Part shown: piece after piece, positions 10,544 to 24,045 of the stretch
Position numbering within the stretch: position 1 is the first letter of the stretch
Layout: the number at the start of each line of letters is the position of its first letter
NCBI GenBank assembly: GCA_033439765.1
Contig: JAULSN010000002.1
Span: forward strand, 3,162,001 to 3,226,000
Direction: 5' to 3'
DNA length: 64,000 nucleotides
DNA from: Lasiosphaeria ovina
Taxonomy: Eukaryota; Ascomycota; Sordariomycetes; Sordariales; Lasiosphaeriaceae
Notes under the pieces: generated by a model
What the model was told of the DNA's origin: nothing
The model's database searches: none
What the model saw: only the letters and a program-made list of their open reading frames with translations
Translations under genes and position numbers: made by a program

Positions 10544-11699
10544 ATGTTGATGAAGTCGACCCTGTCGGCCCTGTGGCTGGCCACGCGAGCTTGGGGTGCC
10601 GCCCAGGCAGAGGAGGATGGGACCGTCAAGAGCATAGGGGTATGATGGAACCAGGCGCGCCTCTCTATACTCTTCGGCATGGGCTTGCTAACGACTATCT
10701 TGCAGCTGAGGACACATACCCTCGTACAGGTACGAGACGAGCCGACCCCCCTTAACCCGCTCGCCAGATTGCTTGAGGACTGACTGTGGCACCGGAGCTT
10801 AGCCATACCTCGACTCGGACATGCAAAGCCGGTGGTATGACTTTGGAGGCGACACAATTGTCCGGACGGACCAGTAAATACCACCCCCCACACCCCACCC
10901 CCTTACCTCGGCTCCTCTGAACTTGGCTCTGACAACCCGCAGATATATCCGCTTGACTACCGATCACCCGTCGCAGAGTGGGTGGCTATACTCGCGGGTG
11001 CCGCTGACTGCGACGAACTGGGAGATTGAGGTCGAGTTCAAGATTCACGGAAAGAACCAGCTGTATGGCGACGGCTTCGCCATGTGGCTCACCAAGGAGC
11101 GCGGGAAGCAAGGACCCGTGTTTGGCAACGCGGACAAGTTCGAGGGCCTGGGCATCTTCTTCGACACGTACAAAAACAACCGACCCGGAGTGGTGTTCCC
11201 CTACGTCGTGGCCATGGTCGGAGACGGCAAGACAACATACGACAAGGACACGGACGGCAAGGAGACCGAGTTCGCCGGCTGCTCGGCCAGGGGCATCCGG
11301 CACGCCAGCGTGCCCACCAAGTTCCGCCTGACGTACTTCCAGGACAAGTACCTCAAGCTGGAGCTGCAGTACAAGACCGAGGGCGAGTGGTCGCTGTGCT
11401 TCGAGACCAACGAGCCGCCGGCCATCCCGCAGGTCGCCTACCTCGGCTTCAGCGCCGAGACGGGCGAGCTGAGCGACAACCACGACATCATCTCCATCAA
11501 CGCCAAGAACCTGTACACGTCCCAGCCCACCAGCCGGCCTACCCCTGGAAGTGGCAGGGGAAGGAAGTCGGCTTCCCGGGAGGGCGGCAGCTGGTCCTGG
11601 TTCTTGTTCAAGACGTTGCTCTTCTTCCTGGCCGTCGGCGGCGGTTATGCCGGCTACACGGCCTGGAGAGCCAACAACAAGCGGAGCCACCGGTTCTAG
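10544..11699 (+). CDS. L-type lectin ER-Golgi cargo receptor (Emp46/47, VIP36-like)
   Basis: A four-exon gene (10544-10639, 10706-10729, 10803-10873, 10943-11699) giving 315 residues. Exon 2 has only 24 bases and encodes LRTHTLVQ. The N-terminal stretch (MLMKSTLSALWLATRAWGAA) is a signal peptide. The lectin domain follows, with SDMQSRWYDFGGDTIVRTDQ, TATNWEIEVEFKIHG, the carbohydrate-site motif GDGFAMWLTKE and VPTKFRLTYFQDKYLKLELQ. A Gly/Ser-rich stalk precedes one transmembrane segment (LLFFLAVGGGYAGYTAW), and a short basic tail ends KRSHRF. Family members bind high-mannose glycans and cycle between ER and Golgi. The tail lacks an obvious KKXX signal but ends in an aromatic residue, which could serve COPII binding. 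Exon joins were chosen to keep the conserved block continuous. Confidence 0.92.
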
Positions 11700-14383
11700 A
11701 GGAATGAGCGAAGCCGGCTGGATTGAAAACGGCCGAAGCAAGAACGGCGGGGTTATGGTCAGAAATGGGGTTGAGGTTTCAATGCGAGTCGATTCAGCCA
11801 ATGACGAGATGGGATAAGCTGGCGATCCTCCGCCGGTGGGGCAAAAGGAGCGAAAACAACAATCGTACATATTAACTATTTTTCTTTTTACTCTTTTAGC
11901 ATGGCACGGGAAGGCGTGGAAATGTTTCCCTTTGTTTGTTTTTCTTCTTTTTGTTTGGTAGTCTGCCTGTCTTTCTGTCATACCGGTCAGCGAGCTTAGG
12001 ACCGGACTTACCCACCCCGCTCGTTACAAGGTGAGATGGCCTATGGATGTTCATTTTCCTCGTTTTCTTACTCATGTACCAACCACAAAATAAAGCGCTA
12101 TGATATATGTCTTCTTTATTGTGAAGGTGCCAGTGGCGCTGTCTTGGACCTGAAGCAACTTCCGAGTCGGTGGGGATCTGCAAATGTGTGGGCAGAGGGC
12201 AGACATTTTCTGACAGAACAGTCCCAACAGGCTTGCTCGTGACAGACAATAAAAGCAATGTCTCGGTTTGCTCGGACAAAAACTGCTAAAAATACCAGGC
12301 AAAGAGATGAAAGAGGGCTAGACTTAAGTGTTAGGTATGGTAATTGGGGTAATTCAGACGTTTGAATTGACTCTCACGGACACGCAGCCTCAAGGATGAT
12401 GTTACGCGGGTTCAGTCAGTATTAAGTGCGTGTCACTGTGGATTACGGTAGCGAAGAGGCGCGGGGAGACGGCGCAGGTCTTGACGTCGAGACATTTCAA
12501 ATTCCGGAACTCTGTCGTATGGTGTTGCTCTGCTAAGCTTCAATTCCAAACCTTTACTAGACCTAGTATGTAATGTCTTGACGCCTATCACGACGGGCTA
12601 ATCGCAGGCCCACCCTATCTTATTAGACACCGACGATCGAGGGGGCGTCCCAGCGTTCCCAGAAAAACCCACAGCTGGCGAGGCGAGCTGATTGGACATG
12701 CACGCAATGACGATGTGATGCGCCAGCAGCAGGCCAATCCTTGCTGGCGTGAAAAGACCCCGCCGTGGAGCGGACGCCAGCCCCTCCTCTGGCCCACGAC
12801 AGCCCACCTTCAACCGACCAATTGCCAAACCTTGGAGAGGAGCTTGAACTCACTCGAGCGCCAACATGACATGACTCCAGCATAGGGGGCATTTCTCTCC
12901 AAGCCCGCCCGGTCCAATTGATTCGAGTGCTGCCTTGTGTCATTCCGGACCTGCCGCGTGGCTGCCGTATGCTAGACCAAACAACACGAAACGGGGGGAC
13001 TAATAAAAGATGGAGAGCTCCTGCTTGACCTTCCAGCCAAGCAACCTAAGTACCTAAAAGCAAGCGAATCGCGGCGCAGTGTCAGAAGGAACCACCCAAG
13101 CTAGGGGAGCAGGGGCCGACTTTAAGTCCCGCTCCCCAAAACTCCATTGCCCAGCCGCCTTATACCTCAGCTATGAGCTATGGCAGCAGAGCAGTGAAAT
13201 ATCTATCTTTCCCAGGTGTTTTGTCCCGACCTACCTTATCCTTTGTTTGAACGTAGCTTCCGTGTACATCGATACCTCCTCCCGGCCCCGCGTCCTCGTC
13301 CCCGTCCTCGCCTTCCGGTCGTGTGAACGTCAGCGCCACTCGCAGCTCCGAATTCGGTCCCCAGTGCCGTGGCTTCAATTGCAATTATTATCACTCACTC
13401 TGCGGAGTGCACTGGATGGGGTGTGTGCCTGCAACTTCCTTGTCGAGTTCCCGCCGCGCGCGCCACAGCGAATTACAAGAAGCAGCCACCCGACGTTCAC
13501 GTCGTCCCATCTCGCACCCCGCCTACCTTACCTAGGGGGAAAAGGGCAAGCTGCAAGGGAGGGAACACGAGCGTGTTTAAGGCTTAAGACAGACGCCGTT
13601 GCTCGCTCTGCTGCATCTTGACGCAACGCGACTCTCCTTCCCTCTCACAGACACAGACACCACCTTGGCCAGAAGCACAAGCACGTACACACAAAGTGCT
13701 CTCTCTTGGTTTCTTTGTAGTTGTGGTATGTACGGATACACGCGCGCGCTGTAAAACGCCGAACCATTGAGTTACTTTTGCGGGAGCTTGTGCCGACGAC
13801 ACTCCTACCTGCCCTGCCTACCTAACCTTCTCCCCGCCTGCTCCCCCCTGCCCCCCTGCCCGCCCTCCACTCCTTGCCATTCATCGCACGTCAACGGCCG
13901 AAGCTGGACGACTTCTCCGCCTCTCCAGCTGTCCGTCACCTACATCCCTATCCTACCTGCCCGGTATCGCTACCACCGCGTCTACGGCCTGTCAACTTTC
14001 CGGGGCTCCTCGCACAATTTGTCGGTCCGTTTAGCCTTTTGGCAGCGGTGACGACGCCGAGACTCTGCAGCAGCCTGTACTGCTGTACTGTACACTCCCG
14101 CACCGCACCGCGGTACCGTCCAGTACCTTCCGTACCGTACCGTCCCATCAGAGCGACAGCACCTCCACTACCTATCTTCCGTGCCTCTCTGCGCGTGCTG
14201 TACCGTCGCCCTCCCCACGGCTGTCCGCCTCGTACCTCCGCCTGCACGGCACCTGCTAATTGGCCTGCCATTACCTGCCATTGATTGCCGTGCAGCCTTC
14301 CCCGGCAGCCGCCGTCCCCGTCCCTATACTTGGTCGCGGTTGTCCAATTAGACAACCAAGGCTTGCAACCCAAAGTATACTTG
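11700..14383. promoter_or_regulatory. Long spacer and leader upstream of the PKA catalytic gene
   Basis: 2.7 kb with no convincing gene. The last kilobase is strongly pyrimidine-rich (CT-rich tracts near 13600-13660 and 13790-14000), typical of long fungal promoters and 5' leaders of signalling kinases. Open frames here lack known motifs. Upstream short frames could act as uORFs. Confidence 0.5.
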
Positions 14384-16077
<1,694 letters not shown>

Positions 16078-18599
16078 GCGCGCAGCCTCCCGCCTCGGGT
16101 GCGGTTGGCTGCATGTGTCCTAACAGCCGAGTGGGGGTAGAGTCCCAACAAGTAACCATAATGTCTCTGAGCTGGCCCCGGCATGAGGCAAACAGGAGGG
16201 CAGTCCCGTTTGGCGTGGCAAAAGACGCGGGCTGGTCTGGCTTGGCGGCACCGTCTCACCCCCAAACTGCCTTTTCGCACTGACTGGGGGCCAGCTACTC
16301 CTAGAATTTAGTGCGCTTGTTCTTTCAGCTAGGACACGTGCATTGGTTGTTGGGGCGTGTGTAGCACATGGGATGACAGAGGAGGGGTCTCTGAGTGTCG
16401 GGGACGACTGGGACGACTGGAGCGGATGGGAACATTGGATGGGGTTGGCTTGGAAAAAGGAAAGTGCGAATACTGCCTATGAATCACCTATACGACACGA
16501 ATTGTTCTCGGAGCATCTTTAGCCCTTATGTTAGTTATGCCGACAAGACTAACACGATGGCCTCCTCCCTGGCCCATACATGTGTGACTGCAGACAGCTT
16601 GTGGCCGGCTAGGCTAGGCATCTGGTAAAGCCGGGGGAAGAATCGAACTCTGAGGAATAGTGTGCCCATTTCCGCCATGCCACAGCCACGAGTTGAGTAA
16701 CCGCGGGCTGACATGCTCTGTGCTCCCGGTTCGAGGTCAGACGGAATCCAACCTTAAAATCCAGCTGGGCTCAAGGGATTTGACGGCCCAGACTCGGATG
16801 ATGGGATGAAAAAGGCTTCTTTGTCATGGGCAAAGTTGAACGAGGCGTCGAGGAATAGGCTGGATGGCATACTGAACTCGACTCATGGGTCCGAGTCAAT
16901 AATGGCTACGGAGATAAAGCCACGGATATCCACTACTGCACGTCAATGGGCTGTGTGCTGCTAGGCTGTAATATGTATGTTCTGTATGTACGTACGTACG
17001 TACGTACATGCTCGTTCGTGCATGCCACTGTGGCTCATCTCCAACTGCCTGAGGCGCACTCCAATCAGACAAGGTCGTCGACTTTGAACCGCACCAAGTG
17101 TGGGAAATGATTATGTGCAGATACGTTCCTACATGCCGAATTCGCGTATATATGTGCATACTAGCACGTAAGGTATATACTGCGGATAAAGCCCCGCAGA
17201 ACACACGCGCTCCTTCACCTGTTGAGGACTGAAGCAGGACAGGCAAGGCACTTGGCCTCGTTTTTGTGGATAATTTTGAGAAATATTGGTGGTTTTCGGG
17301 GGCCCAGCTAGGCGGATGCGTTCTTACCCCCCCAGCCACACGCAACCCCCACCTCCCAACCCGGGCCAGCCAACTGGAGAGCTCCCTTCCTCTTCTCCTC
17401 ACCTCACCTTGTCCATTCACCCCGCATCCGCACATGGTTCTGGCCGAGCCCCACATCCAAGCATCCCGGCTCCCTCCCTCCCCAACCCTGGCACTTGGAG
17501 ACGTGCCCGTTCCGTCCGTCGAACGATGAACCTCTGGGGTGGCTGGCGAGAGGAGAGCCTGGTTGGCGGGCCGCTTTTTTTTCTTCTGTCCTGGACGAAA
17601 AAAACTTCCCATTCGCGAAGAGACACGGGAACAGAACAGCAAGTCAAGTCTTTACCCGTCTACTGGGTCTACGAGAAGCCAATGCTTTTATTACTTTGCT
17701 TCACTTACCAGATTCGATCGATACCCAACTCGGATTTTTTGCCTACCTTATCTACGTCGTTGCTTTTTGCTGGCACCGCTCCACGGCCTTGAAACAGCGA
17801 CTGCGCCAAATAAGCAAGAAAAAAAAGCTACCATCCATCTCACGCAAGCTGCTGCGGGTACAACATACGGAGTACATACATGCAGAGCTCCGGAAGCTAT
17901 CAGCCCACCTAAAGCTGCCCCTACCTCATTAACCCCGTCGTGCTGTATGTACATACATGTGCAGACATAAGGTACAGTAGCTCTCGCCTGGGAGGGGAGA
18001 TTACTCTGATATAATTACCCTACTAGCTGCCCATCTGCCGGGCCGCTAAATAATATCTCGACGCTAGTGTTTTCTTCCCTTCTTCTCTCTTTCACGATAC
18101 ATACGCACTTATTATTACTACTATCCGCACTTCAATCTTCTTCTCACTCAACTCCACTCTCCACTCCATCCCCTCACATATTGTCCGTCATCCGCCACGC
18201 GAGCGAGAATACACACGACAACGACGAAGACCAAAACGAAACGCATGAATTGATGATGAAACGATCGGGCCCGACGCACTGGATTTGTCAAGTCTCGGAA
18301 TAGAATACCTACACATCAAAAGAAGAGCCGCATTGCTGTTTTCTCAAAAGAGAGATATATAGCTTGACCAGGGGTTTGTTTGGTCCGGGAACAGTGGACG
18401 GGTTTTAAAACTCTGGAGCTTCTTGAGCTTCCCCGCCGCCGCCACCGAGAGCCGCCATCTTTGCCGCTGCTGCTGCCGCTGCCCGCTCTTACTCCGCCGC
18501 TTGCGCCGCCGCCGCCGCCTCTGCCGCAAACCTAAAAACACCGCAAAACAAAGATTTCCCCGGGGAGGGGGGGTTGTGAGAGGAGAAAATACCGACACC
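16078..18599. promoter_or_regulatory. Spacer and promoter upstream of the CorA-like gene
   Basis: 2.5 kb with no supported gene. It includes a GTAC tetranucleotide run near 16985-17010, a C/T-rich block at 17300-17500, and a pyrimidine-rich leader at 18060-18180 just before the CorA-like start. Frames are short and without motifs. Confidence 0.5.
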
Positions 18600-20897
18600 A
18601 TGGATGACTACATGTTCCAGTCCTACGTCAAGGAGTGCAAATGCGTCACGGAAGCCACGGGCTTCCTCGAGATCTTCAACTATTCGGTATGTTCAAGGTT
18701 TCATCTCTCATTTTCTTCTTCTTCTTGCTTGTTCCTTCGCTTTCGTATCCAAACCGATCGGGTAGAGAGGTGGATGTAGTGTTCTTCTCGAGACTTGTTC
18801 TTTTGCTTGTGCGCGTATGAGCTTGAGCGCGTCACCTAGAACGACAAGCGCTCTTGCGTTTCTTCTGGAACCGCCCTCTAAACCCTACCACCCCAGCCGA
18901 CATCCACCTGCGGTTAAGCTTTTTGTTCTTCCTCCCCTGAAGGGGGTGCATGTTGTCTTTTACGGCTCGATACATGTACGCGGCTGAAGGAATATCCCTG
19001 GCGAAGAGGCGGAGGCGGAGGCGGAGGCGGAGGCGTTATGGATCTACGGGGCAGCCCCGGCGCACCAGCTGTCAACCCGACTAACCTGTTGTTGTTTGCT
19101 CTACTGTCTAGGATCCCTCACTCAACTCGGTCGAGGAGCATCGGTTCCGCTTCGATGAGTTGCCCGACGAGTTCGCAAACTTTCTACACCGACGTGTGAG
19201 TTCTTCCGTCGAGCCAACTCCGACTTCATCTGTGAATGGCAAGAGTATATTGATGACATGGCTTTGCACGCTCCAGGGTGCCTTTGCGCCGCTCAAGCTC
19301 AAGGATGGCGTCAAGCTCGTCGGTGGGCTGCGGCTAATGTAGGTGTAGCTGGGTTTAACCAACTTATTTCAGGTGCTCACTCATTCGATGAGTGAGCCGT
19401 TCATCTCAGGAGAACAGAAACTAACCCGTCACACCCGTAGACTCCAGCTCAATGCCAAACACCCAGACACCTTCTCGCCTCACCACATCTCTCTGACGCA
19501 TCAGGCCTATGAGGAAATGGTCCGGGGCTTGCGCCTGCCCTTCCGCTCCATTGAGGGCACCAGCGTCGTCGGCCCCTTCTTCTGGTCCTCGTTCGACCAA
19601 GACGATGAAGATCCGCATTTGCGTACGGGCATTCCTCCACGACGCCATGTCCGTGTTCTTTGCTGACCTTTGGTTCCCGTAGAGGTGATATTCCGCAAGT
19701 CGGACGTGCGCAAGAGAGGGCTGACGCGGGGCTGGGAGCTGATGCTGTCGCACTCGTTCAAGACGGGAATCACGACGGGCTACGCCAAGGGCACTGCGTC
19801 GTCTGACATGGTGGAGAGCATGAAGCATCTCAAGGCCTGCGCCAACCAGATAATGCACCCGCTGCTGCTGCCCATCATCATCCTCAGCCACGACCTGTCG
19901 TCGTCCAACGACCAGAAGCAGCGCGACGCGCGCGAGTGGCTGCGCCTGCTGGAGCACGCCGTCAGCATGCGCAACGAGGTGCTCGAGGAGGAGAGCCGCT
20001 ACATCAAGGAGTCCATGGTCGACCTCGACCAGATCAACCGCGACCTCGTCGAGTGCCACTCGCAGGTGCTGTGGAAGCGGCCCCAGGCCTACCAGGAGAT
20101 CATCTCCAGCATCAGCCGCACCATGGACGAGTTCTGGGCCCTCGCCAAGGACGACGACGCGTACGGCGGCAAGGGCGGCGAGGTCGACAAGCTGCACCGC
20201 AGCATGCTCGCCCGCCTCGAGTTCTACAGGGCCAAGCTAAAGGGCATCGAGAACTATGCCCACATTACGCTGAAGCGGCTTACCATCCAGCGGGCTGCGG
20301 TACGTTTCTCCCCGCGTGTTAATGGTTTACTCTTCCTTCTCTTCTTCTTCTTCTTCTTCCTCGATGCTTCTCGATATTCATCTCCAGCACCACGTGCTAT
20401 CACGAGGATACTGACCACGCAAGCAGCTGTACAACATCATCGCCCAAAAAGAATCCAAGCTCGGCCTGCAGATGGCCGGAGAGCAGCGGCGGCTAGCGCA
20501 CGCGTCGAAGCGCGACAGCACGTCGATGAAGACGCTCTCGCTGCTCGGCGCCATCTTCCTGCCCGCCACGTACCTGGCGTCCGTGTTCAGCATGACCTTC
20601 TTCAACTTCCAGAACGGCCTCGTCGGGCCCGACCCTAGCCCGCAGACGCTCACCACGGACACGGGCGGCACCCAGCCCGTCGTAGCCCCGCAGCTGTGGA
20701 TCTACTTCGTCATCACCATCCCGCTGACGCTGGCCATCGTGCTCACCTGGCGCTGGTGGGACCGCCGCCGCGAGGCCCGCTACGCCCTCGAGGACGCCGA
20801 CATCGAGCTCGGCATCGAGAAGATGGAGGCCCAGATCATGGCCACCATGCGCAAGCGCACCCTCAGCAAGGTGCGCACGTGGGATGCCGGCAAGTGA
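18600..20897 (+). CDS. CorA-like Mg2+ transporter family protein
   Basis: A six-exon gene (18600-18686, 19112-19195, 19277-19338, 19441-19622, 19683-20299, 20427-20897) encoding 500 residues. Intron 1 is unusually long (425 bp) and contains a GGAGGC hexamer repeat near 19006-19035. The protein has a large soluble N-terminal domain with long helices (KHLKACANQIMHPLLLPIII; VDLDQINRDLVECHSQVL). It ends with two membrane segments (TLSLLGAIFLPATYLASVF and LWIYFVITIPLTLAIVLTW) and a basic cytosolic tail, the CorA plan. The canonical GMN after the first membrane helix is not present; the position reads SMTFFNF. Many fungal relatives share this change, so ion selectivity is uncertain. Exon joins restore DPHLQVIFRKSDVRKRG and IQRAALYNIIAQKESK. 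Confidence 0.88.
19006..19035 (+). repeat. GGAGGC hexanucleotide tandem repeat in CorA intron 1
   Basis: About five units of a GGCGGA/GGAGGC hexamer within the long first intron. It is purine-rich on the coding strand and a likely length polymorphism. Confidence 0.8.
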
Positions 20898-23280
20898 ACA
20901 AGGGTTTTACGAGTGCACGTTTATTCAAAAAAGAGAACAAAATTATTGGAGAGCAAATAAGAAAAATATATCTCGAGACAAAAAAATGGGGAGGAGAGGA
21001 GGGGAGAGCAGGCGCTTTTTTCTTTTCTTTCTTGTTCTTCTTATCATCATCCCTCCCAGCAAGCGACAAGTGCCAACAGCTGGCGTCGTGACGACGTATC
21101 CTTTACTTTTTACTGCTCCCTTCTTTCTCAAATTTCCCTTCCGAGGCTGGTCTGGTCTGGTTTTCATCTGGTTTTCGTCTGGTTAGGTTCGGCTTGGCTT
21201 GGCTTCTGCACATATACACGCAACGCACACACACACACACACGCAGCAAAACAAAACAAACAAACATACAAACTCGGGACAGACAAGACATGATCGAAAC
21301 GACACTTATGACTATTTTTCTTCACCGATAGGAACGGTGTGGTGCCCTACTAGGGCTCAACATGGCAGTGTTGAGGTATTTTGGGATATAATGCTCTCGA
21401 CATCCTGAATATACATATGCACTGTTGATACCAATAAAATGTCTCCACTCATGGCGAATCATGCTGGAGAATGAAATATCGTTGGCAAATGCTCAATTCC
21501 CATGCTCGGGTGATCTTATGGTTGAAGACATTGCGGAGCCCTGCCATTTTCCATCTCCTTGGTCACTTCCTCTCTTAGAACTCCTTACATTATGTCTTTG
21601 TCGACCCGTTTCCCTCTTTGGGGTCATATTTTGCTCCTTCTATCTCTCTCTCTCATATTTCTCTCTCTCTCGCACATCTCTCTCTCTCGCACCTCTCTCT
21701 CTCTCACTTTGACAGCCTTCAACTCTCTCGAATTACCCTCCCGCCAATACTTGGTAACCTGGTTTGTTTACTATATATGCCAACACGGAACATGTCAGGG
21801 GTAAGCAGAAGCCCCTGGGATGATTATGTAAGTGATGCGTGTAGGTATATAGGCTCTCCTGTGGCTTGGATAGATACAATTTATCATATGGTAGAGACAT
21901 TCCCCTCGTGAGATATATCTGGGTCTCATTGAGAGCCCTTTGGATGGGGTTGAAGTGCTTGCTTAAGTAGTTCATATGGTTTTCAGTGCTTGAGCCGTCT
22001 TATTAACAAAATTCGTAGTAAATGACTCAGCCTCTGTAAATGGATATAATTAGGTAGCTGGGCAGCCTTGCCGAGTGTATATGTAAGGGGCCAGAGATAA
22101 TCTCAAAATGACTACTTAAGCTGCTTAAACTGGCCGACCATCGTGTTTTGTTTAACGTGAGACTCAATCACCCCGCTGCCCCTTATTTAGGCCCCTGATT
22201 TTGTGCCTATATAATAGCGGTTCTCCTCTTCACAGGGATAGGTAGCTTTTGGTGTATTGACAGTCTCGGTAGTGAACTTGAAGCTTATCCGAGCAGTGGA
22301 TGATGTGTATCAAAGAAAGTACCATTAAACGGTTGGCGACCTCGGGGGATATATTACAATCTCAGTTGTTATAAGAGATATGCGGTCTTAGGAGGTTGCT
22401 TGCATATATTTATGATATATGTTATATATTTCTGATGCTGCTGCCCGCGCTAGCCTCCGGATATGTAGCCAGCCCACCTGAACTCACCGTCATAAATGAT
22501 CTTGACCAGCGGTGCATCTCTTCAAAGTCAAGACTCAGCATGAGCTACCTAAGACAGGCTGCCAGGCCGGGTCTTAGGTATAGCTCAGATGGTTACCTTT
22601 GCCCGTGTGTCTCCTCTCGTCCCTGAATATTCAGCTCATCGCCTCAGATCGGCCTCGCTCTTTCGCCCCTCTCACACAGGTTGAACAGTCACCGTCTGTT
22701 CACCAACAATCCGTCTGTTCACCAGCAACCCTTCTGGTCACCAACAGCCCGCCTGTTCATGGCTTTCCCGGTCCCCTCTATCTCGTCTCCCGCGTGCCCC
22801 TCCCGCGTGCCCCTCCTGCCTCCTGACCACCCTCCCCTGAACTTCACCTTTCTCAATTGAGTTTTCCCTCCTGCTTTCGTGCTCCCTTGGCTTGTTCCGG
22901 GATTTCTTCATTTTGCAGCAGCTTTGATTATCCAGCAGCCAGTCTATTTGGTAATGACTGCGCTATATTGATTAATTAATGGCCAGGCTCTGACTACGAA
23001 ATCGTCGTGGACTGTGCCATGTTTGAATTCCAAACGTCCCGCCCTCAACTCGAAGTTCGGACTCTCGGACCCCCGGATACATTTCACAAGCGCGCATTCA
23101 CATCTAAGATTCTCACAACGGAACCTAATTCCGCTGCAACTTTCGTATTCCACTGTAACCTTCCTTTTCAACCAAACCACCACCAGAATGGTCGCAAACA
23201 ACTTTAATCAATCCATGCATCAGTAAGGCTTCATTTCCTTCATTGTTCATCATCGCGGTGGTGGTACTAACCGAGCTTCG
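20898..23280. other. Gene-free, increasingly AT-rich start of the accessory island
   Basis: 2.4 kb with no supported gene. It contains a CA microsatellite near 21226-21243, CTCT runs at 21640-21710, AT-rich sequence at 21750-22440, and a short tandem duplication of a CCGCGTGCCCCTC unit near 22790-22820. Base composition shifts from GC-rich host sequence to AT-rich sequence here. Confidence 0.5.
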
Positions 23281-23389
23281 GAAATGCCCGATCTCAAAGA
23301 CTTCAGCGATTCCAGCGATGCGCCCGGGGATAAAGATTCGCCCTCGCCGCCCGCGCCGCCACCACCGCTTTCCAGCCCGCTGGCCAACC

Positions 23390-23506
23390 ATAAGCTTCAA
23401 ACATAACACCCTTAACGATCTAATTGTTGATTTGAACGAATGGGCTGCTTCTGTACGGTTCGGTGTATGCAAGCTACGAAGCGCCAACTATGCCAAAGAG
23501 TTGTGA
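23390..23506 (+). pseudogene. Possible FAR1/MULE-type N-terminal fragment
   Basis: A short open stretch reads LNDLIVDLNEWAASVRFGVC followed by KLRSANYAKEL and a stop. The pattern resembles the start of the FAR1-like DNA-binding domain of fungal Mutator-type transposases (a short helix with NEWA, then a Ser-Asn-Tyr turn). The expected CDRG-type continuation is absent, so at best this is a truncated remnant. The assignment rests on memory of the family pattern and is weak. Confidence 0.22.
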
Positions 23507-23968
23507 GCAGTTGAGAGTAGTTGTAAGGAGTCCTGCAGTTTTTTGTTGCATCTTTGGCCCTGCTACGTAAGTGAATTAACTAAACAAAGTTAGGTTTCGC
23601 TTTTTATTCTAGATTTGAACGCTTTGAGCGAATCTACGGTCCTGAGCTTCAATTACCGCATTTGGAAGTATGGTGACGATTTAACAGTAGCCGGAGACTG
23701 CCCTTTCTTGGCCGTGATTAGCCGCATGCTATCTCCCATCTCCCTGGCGCGATCCTCAAAGTTCAACAAATTGGTGTAAACTTTTACTGCCCGAGGTTCC
23801 TGCCAAACTCAAACCATCGACAGCAAACTTTAGACTCGTATTTAAGCAGACACCAAGAAGCATCGATTTCCACCAAGCTCGCACACTTTTACCATCGTTT
23901 TCAAAACATCAAAACTCATCAGAGGTTCCATCCAGGATTTCGAGCACCAGGCTCCCATCCCCCTTCCG

Positions 23969-23983
23969 CCCCCCCCCCCCCCC
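23969..23983 (+). repeat. Poly-C tract
   Basis: A run of about 15 C residues about 60 bases upstream of the start of the two-exon gene at 24046. Its length is prone to sequencing or replication slippage. Confidence 0.85.
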
Positions 23984-24045
23984 TCGGCGTGTCTTTTATC
24001 TGAAGAAGAAACGCGTACTGAGGCTCGAGAAGAGAAGAAGCCGCA

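Noticed and set aside
10986..11981. 331-codon minus-strand frame
   Set aside because: Overlaps the L-lectin gene, whose domain and splicing are clear. No motif in the antisense product.
13079..13621. 180-codon frame upstream of PKA
   Set aside because: Low-complexity composition, no motif or splice support; lies in a CT-rich promoter or leader.
16620..16745. tRNA-like A and B box sequences on the minus strand
   Set aside because: TGGCGGAAATGGG and GTTCGATTCT are present, but the distance is too short for an anticodon arm and no acceptor stem forms.
16896..17642. 248-codon minus-strand frame
   Set aside because: Starts in C-rich promoter sequence and includes a GTAC microsatellite; the translation (many Thr, Tyr, His, Val runs) looks non-coding.
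22575..22620. A-box-like TATAGCTCAGATGGTTACC
   Set aside because: No B box or cloverleaf follows at the correct distance.
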